From assembly GCF_038446665.1 (NCBI RefSeq), contig NZ_CP151802.1:2976001-3040000 (forward strand): DNA of 64,000 nt, given 5' to 3'. The position numbers were made by a program, and so were the translations under genes. Origin of the DNA: Lysobacter sp. FW306-1B-D06B (GTDB lineage Bacteria; Pseudomonadota; Gammaproteobacteria; Xanthomonadales; Xanthomonadaceae). Numbering within the stretch: the first letter of the stretch is position 1; each line of letters starts with the position of its first letter. The notes beneath the pieces are model-generated. The model searched no databases, was not told where the DNA came from, and worked only from the letters and a program-made list of their open reading frames with translations. Below are positions 15,957 through 23,600 of this stretch, in pieces.

Positions 15957-17630
15957 ATGCACTACGCGTCCGTCCATGCCGGCTTGCGCAGCACGGGGCT
16001 GTTGGCCGCGCTGTGCCTGGTCTCGTGCGCATCCGTGTCGCCCGGGATGCGCGCACCCGAGGCGTGTGACGCAGCGGCGTGCGCCATGGAAGATGCTTCA
16101 CCGCTCGGGACCGCCCGCACCAAAGCCCGCCTTGCCGCGCAGTACGACGACCGGCGGGCGCGGCAGGCCTGGATGGACTGTGCGACATCGGCATGGATCG
16201 CCCTGGACGACCCGACCACGACACGCGACGCGGCCGTGCTGGCCACACGCTGCACCGATTCGTTGCTCGGTGAGTTGCTGCAGGAGCGCCACGGCGAGTG
16301 GGTCGAGGGCCCGACGCAGATCGGCGGTATCGAACTGAACGTCGAATTCCGCGATCTGTCGCCCTACCTGATCGAACCGCTCACCCTCACCCGCGCGCGC
16401 GACATCCCGCTGCGCACGCATGTGGGCCCGCACGTGCAGCATCCGGGATTCGGCGTGCCGCTGTCGGCCATCTCGCGCCGCTGCGACGACCGCGCGATCT
16501 GCGAGCTGCTTCCACCCGAAGGCGTGTTCCGCGATGTCACCGCATGGATCGAAGCACCCGCCACGCACGATGCGCCCGCGCGTCTGGTGATCGCCAATGC
16601 GCTTGCGTCGCCCACGTTGGCCGTCGGCACGCAACGCATTCCGCTGGCCTACGACACCTCGGCGGCATTCGCGCAGGGTTCTGGCACGTCGAAGCTGCCG
16701 CGTCTGGCGGTGTGGGGGTTGCTCGGCGGGCACGAGGTCGGCCGACGCGCCGGTGTTTACCTGCTGGAGGACTACGATCCGCGCAAGCATCCGCTGGTGA
16801 TGATCCACGGACTGGGCAGCAGCCCGTTGACCTGGGCGCCGCTTTCCGACGCGGTCTGGGGCGAGGCGGACCTGCGCGCGCGTTTCCAGGTGTGGCATGT
16901 CGTCTATCAGACCAACGCACCGACGCTGGTCGCGCGGCGTCGCGTGAAGGAATACCTCGACGAAGCCTGGAGCGTGCTCGATCCCGAGGGCGACGACGAT
17001 GCGCGCCACGGAACGGTGCTGATCGGCCACAGCCTCGGCGGCGTGATCTCGCGATTGCTGTGCGTGGACACCGGGGACGTGCTGTGGAACGCGGCCTTCA
17101 CCGTGCCACCGCAGCGGGTGCGGGCCGATGCGGTCGATGTGGCGTCGGTTGCCGACACGTTCCGCTTCACGCCCTACCCCGGCGTCACGCGCGCCATCTT
17201 CATCGCCTCGCCGCACCGTGGCAGCCCGAGCGCGGCGAGCTGGTTCGGCCGACTCGCGCGCGTGCTCGTGGGCCGGCGCACGCCGGAGCTGCAGGCACTC
17301 AAGCGCGTTGCCGATGCCGATCCCGACGCCGTGCGCCCCGAGCTGCTCGAGTTCTACCAGCAGGCACGCCTGAACAGCATCAGCACGCTGCAGGTCATGC
17401 AGCCGGTGCGCGCGGCGGGCGAATCGCTGATGCCGGTGCCGGGCATCGCATACCACACCATCGCCGGATCGCAGCGCGGACAGATTCCGCCCGGCGACGG
17501 CGTGGTGCCGCTGGAAAGCGCGCTGCTGCCCGGCGCCGCCTCGACACGCGTGCTCGACGCTGGACACGACGTGCACATGCAGCCGGAGGCGATCTCCGAA
17601 GTGCTGCGCATCCTGCGCGAAGCGCCGTGA
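15957..17630 (+). CDS. Lipoprotein alpha/beta hydrolase (lipase-like)
   Basis: 557 residues. The N-terminus has a lipobox (LCLVSC, Cys about residue 24), predicting an outer- or inner-membrane-anchored lipoprotein. The alpha/beta hydrolase part runs from about residue 270: oxyanion-loop HGLGSSPLTW (~282), nucleophile elbow GHSLGG (Ser about 361), and a late DGVVPLESA (~516) with H in DAGHDVHM (~541) as catalytic acid and base candidates. The 250 residues before this are unassigned and may bind substrate. The arrangement suggests a periplasm- or surface-facing esterase or lipase. A perfect hairpin follows 13 bases after the stop. Confidence 0.85.
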   Translation: MHYASVHAGLRSTGLLAALCLVSCASVSPGMRAPEACDAAACAMEDASPLGTARTKARLAAQYDDRRARQAWMDCATSAWIALDDPTTTRDAAVLATRCTDSLLGELLQERHGEWVEGPTQIGGIELNVEFRDLSPYLIEPLTLTRARDIPLRTHVGPHVQHPGFGVPLSAISRRCDDRAICELLPPEGVFRDVTAWIEAPATHDAPARLVIANALASPTLAVGTQRIPLAYDTSAAFAQGSGTSKLPRLAVWGLLGGHEVGRRAGVYLLEDYDPRKHPLVMIHGLGSSPLTWAPLSDAVWGEADLRARFQVWHVVYQTNAPTLVARRRVKEYLDEAWSVLDPEGDDDARHGTVLIGHSLGGVISRLLCVDTGDVLWNAAFTVPPQRVRADAVDVASVADTFRFTPYPGVTRAIFIASPHRGSPSAASWFGRLARVLVGRRTPELQALKRVADADPDAVRPELLEFYQQARLNSISTLQVMQPVRAAGESLMPVPGIAYHTIAGSQRGQIPPGDGVVPLESALLPGAASTRVLDAGHDVHMQPEAISEVLRILREAP

Positions 17631-17643
17631 GGCGCAGGCGCAC

Positions 17644-17668
17644 GAAGGCCGGCATCGCGCCGGCCTTC
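17644..17668. terminator. Hairpin, probable bidirectional terminator
   Basis: GAAGGCCGGC, loop ATCGC, GCCGGCCTTC: a perfect 10-bp stem between the convergent hydrolase and DUF4136 genes (21 bases before the latter's stop). There is no T-tract, so it may act with Rho or mainly protect the mRNA ends. Confidence 0.65.
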
Positions 17669-17689
17669 GATGCGGTCATCGCGCAGGCG

Positions 17690-18241
17690 TTACTTCGCCG
17701 GCGCGCTGCCCGGCGGGAAGTCGGCGAACATCTTGTCGACGCCGGCCTGCGCCTTGGCGTTCACCTGCTCCGGCGAATCCGGCACCGTACCCGACGCCGT
17801 GCCGCGCCAGATCGCCTGCTTGGTCTTCATGTCGAACATGTCCACGACGAGCGTGCCGACCTCGTAGTTGCGCACGGTCGTGGTCGCCGAGCCCATGCCG
17901 ACGCCGCCGCCCCAGCGGCCCCAACCGTAACCGCCCCAGGCCGGACCGCTGTAGAAGGTATCCAGCGTTTGTTGCTGCTGCGTGGCGACGTGCGCGGCGA
18001 TGCCGACATCGGCGTCGGTGCCGCTGGTCTGCTGCCAGCCGTGCGCGGCCAGCTTGGCATCGATGGCGGCGACGACGCGCTGCTCCACCAGCGGCGAACG
18101 GCCTTCGGGCTTCTTCAACCAGGTGTAGGTGCGGTAACTGGAGAACGGCGTGCCCGGATCGTAGTCGGTGTGCACGGTGGGTGTGCTGGCGCAACCGGCC
18201 AGCGCAACCAGCAGGACCGCGCTCGAGACGAGGTGCTTCAT
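17690..18241 (-). CDS. DUF4136-type lipoprotein
   Basis: 183 residues. A signal peptide ends in a lipobox LAGC (Cys17), so the mature protein should be lipidated. It then shows the DUF4136 pattern: VHTDYDPGTPFSSYRTYTW near the N-terminus, an LVEQRVVAAIDAKLAAHGW helix, and a conserved C-terminal block with GTLVVDMFDMKTKQAIWRGTASG. A Gly/Trp/Tyr-rich loop lies in the middle (~100-118). The family is common in proteobacteria and Bacteroidetes and has no established function. It is a single gene, convergent with the hydrolase. Confidence 0.87.
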   Translation of the reverse strand: MKHLVSSAVLLVALAGCASTPTVHTDYDPGTPFSSYRTYTWLKKPEGRSPLVEQRVVAAIDAKLAAHGWQQTSGTDADVGIAAHVATQQQQTLDTFYSGPAWGGYGWGRWGGGVGMGSATTTVRNYEVGTLVVDMFDMKTKQAIWRGTASGTVPDSPEQVNAKAQAGVDKMFADFPPGSAPAK

Positions 18242-18540
18242 ATGCCTTCACTCCGTGGTGGTAGACGAGAACGCGAACCCGATGCCGCGTGCCACGACCG
18301 CACGCGCCGCGTGCTGGCGACATAGAACTCAGGGCCGTGAAACAGGCGTGAAGGGGTCGAGGTCGCTCGAGCCAGGAGGCGGAGCTTTCGTTGCGCGTGT
18401 GCCCTCGAATCGTCATCACGGCGAAGGCCGGGATGACGGTGCAGTTGGCGGCGGATGCGGACGCATGCGCATGCCGATACAGCAACGCATGTTGAGCGCC
18501 CCCACCCGCACGCCCGAAGCTTGCGGACAGGGTCGATGAG
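18242..18540. other. Intergenic gap with REP-like motif
   Basis: 299 bases between the DUF4136 promoter and the end of the barrel gene. Near 18411-18436 the sequence GTCATCACGGCGAAGGCCGGGATGACG is a symmetric element of a type repeated near 48220-48300. I see no gene here. Confidence 0.5.
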
Positions 18541-20022
18541 TCAGAACGAAATCGGCACGCGCGCCGTCAACGTCATGTCCGGCGTGTCACGCGTGACGCC
18601 CACGCCCAACGCCACGTTCAACGACCAGCGTTCGCTGAAGCGGTACGTGCCGCCCAGCAACAGCGTGCCCAGCGTGATGCGCACCGAGCCCGGCGAATCA
18701 CGGCCGTTCTGCTTCGTCTTGCCGATCAGGCTGGTGTCGTAGCCCAGGCTGATGGACGCCTTCTCGTTGAGCGCCAGGCCCAGGCCGAGGTTGAAGCCCC
18801 AGATGTCGCCGGCCTGCACATCGCCGAGGAATTCCTGTTCGCGGCCGAGCACGGTGCGCGACACATTGCTGCGCTCGAAGTTGTAGAGGTAGCTGAAGGT
18901 GCCGAAGAACACGACCGGATCGGACGGATACAACCAGGTCACGCCGGGCTGGAGGGATTCGAAACCCGTGCCCGTGGGCAGCTCCAGCGGCAGGCCCGTG
19001 CCGGTGGCGTTCTGGATGCAGCGTTGCACGCAGTCGGTGGTGACTTCGAACAGATCCTTGCCGGTGCGGCTCTTGTAGCGGAGCCAGCCGATGTAGAACG
19101 CCTTGTCCGGACCGCCGCGATTGAGCTGGTAGCGCGCGGTGGCCTCGATGTCGCCCATGCCGTCGCCGTGCGCGTTGAACACGCGGTCCTGCGCGCTGCC
19201 GGTGAAGATCTCGCGGCTGACGGTATCGCCGTTGAGATAGACGTAAGGCACCTTGGCTTCCAGTTCGAAACGCCCGCCGATGCCCATGCGGCCGGTGATC
19301 GTGGCCACGCCCGAGGTGGTCTTCACCTGGCGCACGTCGATCAGGCCGATCAGGATCGCCGGGATCACGGTGAAGCCGACCAGGGCGACACGATCGTTCG
19401 CGGAATAGCCGTATTGCAGCGAGGGCTCGAGGATGAACTGGCCCGCCGGCGTGAGCACGCCGGGCTGGTCGAAGATCTGCGCCACTTCCGGCGGGCGCGT
19501 CGCCGATTCCGGCGCCTGCCCGACTGGTTGCCGCTGCTGCTGTTGTTGCTGTTGCGGTTGTTGCGCCTGCTGCGGCTGCGCCTGCGCCACCGGCGCCTGC
19601 GAGGCCGCGGGAGCCTGCGTCTGCTGCGCGAGCGAAGGCAGGACGGTGCCCGGCGCTGCGCCGGCGCCGCGTTCGGTCGCCAGGCGTTCCTCGTCGACCA
19701 CGCGCTGCAGGTTCGCCAGCGCCTGTTCCTGTTGCGCGACGGACTGCCGGAGTTCTTCCAGGCGGCGCGTCTGGGCGTTGATCTCACGCTGCAGATCGTC
19801 GAGCGACGTCTGCGCTGCGGCGGGCGCGGCGGGCGCGGCGGGCGCGGCGGGCGCGACCGTCGCGGGCGGTGTCGCCGAAGGAACCCCGCCCACCTGAGGC
19901 TGCGTGGCCGGCCGGGCCGGCCCCAGTCCCTGCCACTGGTCCTGCGCCTGGGCCGCCGCGGCGGCGGCGAGCCACAGGCATGGAACGAGCATCAGGCGGC
20001 GGGGCAATTGCGTCCTTCTCAT
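18541..20022 (-). CDS. Coiled-coil/beta-barrel outer-membrane protein (FapF-like architecture)
   Basis: 493 residues from the ATG with AGAAGGA six bases upstream. In order: a signal peptide (~1-27, AQA-Q), a Pro/Ala-rich linker with four APA repeats (~50-65), a coiled coil (TSLDDLQREINAQTRRLEELRQ onward, ~70-115), a Gln-rich linker with a seven-Gln run (~150-170), then about 300 residues of alternating amphipathic strands ending in the classic outer-membrane C-terminal Phe (TARVPISF). The barrel resembles the phenol-degradation-type (MetA) transporter family. Signal, coiled coil, linker and barrel in this order is also the design of FapF, the pore that exports Pseudomonas Fap amyloid. It is last in the minus-strand run starting at 23157, 63 bases after the preceding stop. 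The transport role is inferred. Confidence 0.8.
   Translation of the reverse strand: MRRTQLPRRLMLVPCLWLAAAAAAQAQDQWQGLGPARPATQPQVGGVPSATPPATVAPAAPAAPAAPAAAQTSLDDLQREINAQTRRLEELRQSVAQQEQALANLQRVVDEERLATERGAGAAPGTVLPSLAQQTQAPAASQAPVAQAQPQQAQQPQQQQQQQRQPVGQAPESATRPPEVAQIFDQPGVLTPAGQFILEPSLQYGYSANDRVALVGFTVIPAILIGLIDVRQVKTTSGVATITGRMGIGGRFELEAKVPYVYLNGDTVSREIFTGSAQDRVFNAHGDGMGDIEATARYQLNRGGPDKAFYIGWLRYKSRTGKDLFEVTTDCVQRCIQNATGTGLPLELPTGTGFESLQPGVTWLYPSDPVVFFGTFSYLYNFERSNVSRTVLGREQEFLGDVQAGDIWGFNLGLGLALNEKASISLGYDTSLIGKTKQNGRDSPGSVRITLGTLLLGGTYRFSERWSLNVALGVGVTRDTPDMTLTARVPISF
19536..19570. repeat. CAG/CAA codon run (poly-Gln tract)
   Basis: The minus strand repeats CAG and CAA here, encoding QQPQQQQQQQ in the barrel protein's linker. 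Such triplet runs can change length by slippage without breaking the frame. Confidence 0.6.
19817..19852. repeat. Four perfect tandem copies of a 9-bp unit
   Basis: GCGGCGGGC is repeated four times without change. On the minus strand it encodes the Ala-Pro-Ala units of the barrel protein's N-terminal linker; copy number may vary in frame. Confidence 0.85.
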
Positions 20023-20085
20023 GCGGCGTCCTTCTGGTGTGACCGGGGGAGGGTTCATCCGGTTACAACGCAATCCGGCGCGACA

Positions 20086-20586
20086 TCAGGGCGCGGTGGC
20101 GGTCACCATCGCGTTCTGCAGCGCCGTCTGGGTGTTCAGATCCTGGAATGCGCCGAGCGTGTCCACGCCGACGTTCACGGTGGTGAGCGCGCGGATGTCC
20201 TGGCCGTCGAGCGTGTTCTGGATCAGCACGCCATTGAGGTTGCCGGCCTGCTCGAACGTGTTGCCGCCGCCCACCTGCACGACCATGCCGCGGTTGAAGC
20301 GTTCAAGCTGCTGCGCCTGCTCGGTGGTCATGCGGCCCACGTCGGGAATCTGCACGCGCGTGGTCGCCATCAGTTCGCCGTTGACGTATACGGCGCGCTC
20401 GATACCGAACGACAGCGCCGTGCCGTCGCCGGTCATGAAGCCGCCGCGCATGTCGTCGAGCAATGCGGGGTCGATCGCCACCCACTCCGGCCCCAGCACG
20501 TTCGCCGTCTGCGGCGGCGCGGCCAGCGCGGGCGCGCACGTCATCAGCGTCGCGACGATGAGGAATTTCAGCGAAGGCGAGTCCAT
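20086..20586 (-). CDS. Small exported DMRGG-motif protein (locus gene 4)
   Basis: 166 residues with AGGAGGGGG ahead of the ATG. A signal peptide covers 1-22 (cut near ALA-A). Soon after, AIDPALLDDMRGGF places a Gly-Gly pair at 48-49. The remaining 117 residues are rich in Asn, Gln, Thr and Val with beta-prone pieces such as NLNGVLIQNTLDGQDI and TQTALQNAMV. The same plan, including D-P-x-x-L-x-D-M-R-G-G, is seen in the gene at 21298-21708. I do not recognise a named family. Lying directly after the C39 peptidase gene (13-base gap), it is a plausible peptidase substrate or minor fibre subunit. That role is inferred. Confidence 0.8.
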   Translation of the reverse strand: MDSPSLKFLIVATLMTCAPALAAPPQTANVLGPEWVAIDPALLDDMRGGFMTGDGTALSFGIERAVYVNGELMATTRVQIPDVGRMTTEQAQQLERFNRGMVVQVGGGNTFEQAGNLNGVLIQNTLDGQDIRALTTVNVGVDTLGAFQDLNTQTALQNAMVTATAP

Positions 20587-20599
20587 GGTTCCCCCTCCT

Positions 20600-21301
20600 T
20601 CAGATGTCGCCCGGGCCACGCCGGGGCGTCACGATGTTGTAGAGGCTGTCGCGCGCGATGCCCGCATCCAGCGGTGCAGGCGGCGCCGTGCGCCAGTCGC
20701 GCGGCATGTTGAATTGCGCCAGGTCGCGACGGTTGTGCACCACGAACAGGATGCGGTTGTCCCACAGTTTCTCGAAGCGCGAGCGCGGCATCGCACGCGT
20801 GCCACGCGCGGGATCGCCGAGCAGCACGCGCCCGTTCTTGTAGCCTTTCACCACCACGAAATGGCGGTAGCCACGGTCGTTGAGCAGCACGATCGCCGGC
20901 AGCCCTTCCTGGATGAGTTTGTCCAGCGGCTGCTCGAAGCCATCGGCCTCGAAACCCAGTGACCGCAGGTAGCGGCGCATGTCCAGCAGCGAGAATCCGC
21001 GTTGGCGGATCTTCGCCTGGTCGCCGGTCTGGTACATGTGCAGGAACACTTCCTGCTCCGTGACCGCGTGGCCGTACTGGTAGGTCAGCAGCGTCGCGGT
21101 CGCAGCAGAGCCGCAGCTGAAGTCGTACTGCTGCGGGATGGTGGTCTTGAAGCGCGCCTCCTTCAGGCTCGTCACTTTCAGGGCGTAGTTGCCGCCCGGT
21201 GGCGCGCGCACATCCACGGTCCCGGCCTGCACCAGGCCGGAAATGAGGATCCACGCCGATGCCGTCAGCCAAGCCCGGCGCCGGAGTGGCCGCAGGCTCA
21301 T
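20600..21301 (-). CDS. Exported C39-family cysteine peptidase (FapD-like)
   Basis: 233 residues. The N-terminus has Arg-rich positions then a hydrophobic segment (10-25, VQA-G), a Sec signal peptide or anchor, so the peptidase should face the periplasm. The C39 fold is clear: QQYDFSCGSAA gives the oxyanion Gln and nucleophile Cys63, RHFVVVKGY gives His147 and LGDPARG gives Asp163. No ABC-transporter or membrane domain is fused, unlike bacteriocin exporters. C39 enzymes cut after double glycine in leader peptides; the flanking genes each encode an MRGG motif. Free-standing exported C39 proteins occur in Fap amyloid operons (FapD). The start ATG overlaps the upstream stop by 4 bases, so translation is coupled. 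Confidence 0.87.
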   Translation of the reverse strand: MSLRPLRRRAWLTASAWILISGLVQAGTVDVRAPPGGNYALKVTSLKEARFKTTIPQQYDFSCGSAATATLLTYQYGHAVTEQEVFLHMYQTGDQAKIRQRGFSLLDMRRYLRSLGFEADGFEQPLDKLIQEGLPAIVLLNDRGYRHFVVVKGYKNGRVLLGDPARGTRAMPRSRFEKLWDNRILFVVHNRRDLAQFNMPRDWRTAPPAPLDAGIARDSLYNIVTPRRGPGDI

Positions 21302-21708
21302 GGGCCCGCTTCCGCGAACTTCACGTTCACGATCATCGCGTTCTGGATCAGCACGTTCGCGCCGGTGTTCTGGATCACCGTGTTGATGCCGCTGGCGCTG
21401 TCGAACGAACCGGCAACCGAGTTGCTGCCGGAAAGCACGTCGACGGCGATCGCGTCTTCGACGCGTCCGTTGACGAGGATGTCGTTGTCGACGATCTCCG
21501 CGCCGCCGCGCATGTCGGCCAGCGCGCCTGGATCGACGGCCGAGCCGAACACCGCGTCCTGCGGTGTTGCGTCGATCACGGCCGGAGTTACTTCGATGAC
21601 GGGTTGGACCACCACCTCGGGTGCCTGCTGTGCGCAGGCCATGCCTGACGCAAGGCACGCGAGGACAGCCACCAGTCCGCTCAATGCGATGGAACGTTTG
21701 CGTTGCAT
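21298..21708 (-). CDS. Small exported DMRGG-motif protein (locus gene 2)
   Basis: 136 residues from the second of two near ATGs. AAGGAG is seven bases before the ATG at 21708 but only one base before that at 21714, which decides the start. A signal peptide covers ~1-26 (ACA-Q). VDPGALADMRGGAEI puts Gly-Gly at 68-69. The C-terminus holds NTVIQNTGANVLIQNAMIV, an N/Q-rich alternating pattern of the kind found in functional amyloid repeats, and similar to the C-termini of genes 1 and 4 of this locus. It overlaps the C39 gene by 4 bases. It is inferred to be a minor fibre subunit or C39 substrate; no named family is recognised. Confidence 0.8.
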   Translation of the reverse strand: MQRKRSIALSGLVAVLACLASGMACAQQAPEVVVQPVIEVTPAVIDATPQDAVFGSAVDPGALADMRGGAEIVDNDILVNGRVEDAIAVDVLSGSNSVAGSFDSASGINTVIQNTGANVLIQNAMIVNVKFAEAGP

Positions 21709-21750
21709 CGTCATGCTCCTTGCCCGATCGCTCCGCGTCTTGCGTGATGT

Positions 21751-21775
21751 CCCGCCGGCGATCGCCGCCGGCGGG
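21751..21775. terminator. Hairpin in the gap between locus genes 1 and 2
   Basis: CCCGCCGGCG, loop ATCGC, CGCCGGCGGG: a perfect 10-bp stem in the 129-base gap between the Gly-rich gene and the first DMRGG gene. There is no T-run. It could partly end or stabilise transcripts, letting the first gene be expressed more strongly than those after it. Confidence 0.55.
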
Positions 21776-21837
21776 AACACGTTTGCGCGACAACGTACCG
21801 GAGGCCCGAGGGTCCCCGGCACGTCGTGAGGAGCGCG

Positions 21838-23157
21838 TTACGGGCCTACGGACAGGTTGGCCTGGACAGTGACACCCTGCTGGATCAGCGAGGAGAAGCC
21901 ACTGTTCTGCGCCGCGACGGTGATGCCTGCCGCGCCACTTGCCGTACCGGTCATCGTCGACGACATGTTGAACGTGCCTGCATCGGCCGTGTTGGTGCCA
22001 CCGGCACCACCCGCACCGCCAGTCGCGCCGTTGCCGACGCCACCGTTGCCCACGCCTCCATTGCCGTCACCGCCGCCGCCGCCGGCACCGCCGGCTGCAC
22101 CGACCGCGCCGCCCGCACCGGCCGCGCCGTTACCGGCAGTGGCCGAGCCGTTGGTCGCACTGGCGTCCGCATCGCCGTTGGTGGCTGCGCCACCGGCGCC
22201 GCCGCCGCCCGCACTTGCGGTCACGGTGCCGCTCGCGCCGCCGTCACCCGCGGTCGCGCCGGACGTGCCGGTGCCTGCGCCGGAGGTTGCGGTCGAGGTC
22301 GAGCTCGAGGTCGAGCTCGGCGCACCGCCTGCACCGCCCGCGCCACCGGTACCGGTGCCGCCTGCGCCGCCTGCGCCGCCCGTGCCGTCGTTGCCGGCAT
22401 CGTTGCCGCCACCGCCGCCACCGCCGTCGTTACCGCCTGCGCCGCCACCGCCGCCGCCATCGCTGCCGCCGGCCAGCGAGCCGGAGCCCGAAGCCGAGCC
22501 GGCCAGGCTTGCGCCGCCAGCATCGCCGCTGTCGTTGTCGGCATCGCCGCCACGGCCGCTGTAGACGTCATAAACGTCGCCGCCACGGCCGCCGCGTCCT
22601 GCGGTCGCATCGCCGATGCTCGCGTCACCAGAGGTCGCGCTGCCGTTCTCGGCCGAACCGCCGCTGCCGCCGCTGCCGCCGTTGCCGCCGTTGCCGCCGT
22701 CACCGCCGTCGCCGCCGCCGCCGCCGTTGCCTTCACCGCCCCAGCCGCCGCCGCCGTACCCTGCGCCGCCCTTGCCACCGTGACCACCGTTCGCACCGCC
22801 GTTGTTGGTGGCGATGTTGCCGATGCCATAGGTCGCCACGTCGGAGACCGAGCCTTCCAGCTTGGTCAGCGCGGTGATGTGGCTGGAAGTCTTGCTGAAG
22901 GTCGAAGAGTCGGTATAGGTGTTGGTGGCGGTGCCACCGCTGTGTGCTGCGGCTGAGCCGGCGTCGGCGCTTGCGTCGCCGTCGTTGCCGCGGTTGTCGC
23001 CACTTTCGGTAGTGGTGCTGTTATCGGAGTTGTCGGCGGCGGTGAATACATCGTCACCGTCACCGCCGTCACCGTTCGTCTGTTGTGCCATCGCTTGGCC
23101 GCCGAGACCAAGGGCGAGGAGCACTGCCGTTGCCATCAAGCTGGTACGAATGCGCAT
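21838..23157 (-). CDS. Exported glycine/alanine-rich PGRS-like protein, candidate fibre subunit
   Basis: 439 residues. AAAGGAG precedes the ATG, and a clear signal peptide (1-25, AMA-QQ) opens the protein. Residues ~26-75 are Asp/Asn/Ser/Thr-rich. About 85-118 is the only ordinary sequence (ITALTKLEGSVSDVATYGIG). From ~118 to 385 the protein is almost entirely Gly with Ala, Asp, Asn, Ser and Thr in GGxGGx patterns, like mycobacterial PE-PGRS regions. The end, AAQNSGFSSLIQQGVTVQAN, is an N/Q beta motif similar to the C-termini of the two DMRGG proteins. It is likely the main surface or fibre protein of this locus, exported via the barrel protein; this is inference. The opposite strand is also open because of the codon bias, but it has no start site or signal. 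Confidence 0.82.
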   Translation of the reverse strand: MRIRTSLMATAVLLALGLGGQAMAQQTNGDGGDGDDVFTAADNSDNSTTTESGDNRGNDGDASADAGSAAAHSGGTATNTYTDSSTFSKTSSHITALTKLEGSVSDVATYGIGNIATNNGGANGGHGGKGGAGYGGGGWGGEGNGGGGGDGGDGGNGGNGGSGGSGGSAENGSATSGDASIGDATAGRGGRGGDVYDVYSGRGGDADNDSGDAGGASLAGSASGSGSLAGGSDGGGGGGAGGNDGGGGGGGNDAGNDGTGGAGGAGGTGTGGAGGAGGAPSSTSSSTSTATSGAGTGTSGATAGDGGASGTVTASAGGGGAGGAATNGDADASATNGSATAGNGAAGAGGAVGAAGGAGGGGGDGNGGVGNGGVGNGATGGAGGAGGTNTADAGTFNMSSTMTGTASGAAGITVAAQNSGFSSLIQQGVTVQANLSVGP

Positions 23158-23600
23158 TTTTGTTCTCCTTTACGGTACGTCGAGTGGCGCCCGGGGGAGG
23201 CGCGCGTGAACGACGCAAGGAACTACACGCATGGGCGGTGCCAACTGTCGTTCAGGCACGCCAAGGCCTTGATCCAGCGGCCTAAGCGCGCTGAACCAAG
23301 CCACCTCCATCGACGGCGCAGGCGAACGGACGCAGCAAAGCGCCCGAGGCGTTGCAAAACTGGAATGGCACTTTGCGCATCCACATGCGCTGGCGACGCG
23401 AATAGACGTGCAAGCCATTGATGCGGCGACGGTGCGCACGAGGCGCGCGGCATTCATCTTCGCGTTTCACTGTCGCAACGCGGGACATTACACGGGTACT
23501 TCAGGGGCGCGCCGCGCTTTTTCCGTCAGTGCCTTACGTCAATGAGTTCAGACGCGACTGACGTTGCGGGGCGGCAACACGCGGATAATGCTCGGGTTCG
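23158..23600. other. Long intergenic region upstream of the Gly-rich gene
   Basis: 443 bases between the Gly-rich gene's start and the rarA stop. It must carry the promoter of the five-gene locus. CGTCAGT (23524-23530) and ACTGACG (23557-23563) form a loose inverted repeat near the rarA end. I see no gene and no recognisable operator. Confidence 0.5.

Noticed and set aside
19817-19852. Short tandem repeats as a CRISPR array
   Set aside because: Units are 9 bp, contiguous without spacers and coding; no cas genes are in the window.
20600-21301. Bacteriocin export locus (C39 with double-glycine leaders)
   Set aside because: The peptidase has no ABC-transporter domain and the GG-containing proteins have Sec signal peptides, with no immunity gene; a surface-fibre system fits better.
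21826-22956. Ala-rich open frame on the plus strand opposite the Gly-rich gene
   Set aside because: GGC/GCC repeats are open on both strands; only the minus strand has a ribosome binding site, a signal peptide and a structured N- and C-terminus.
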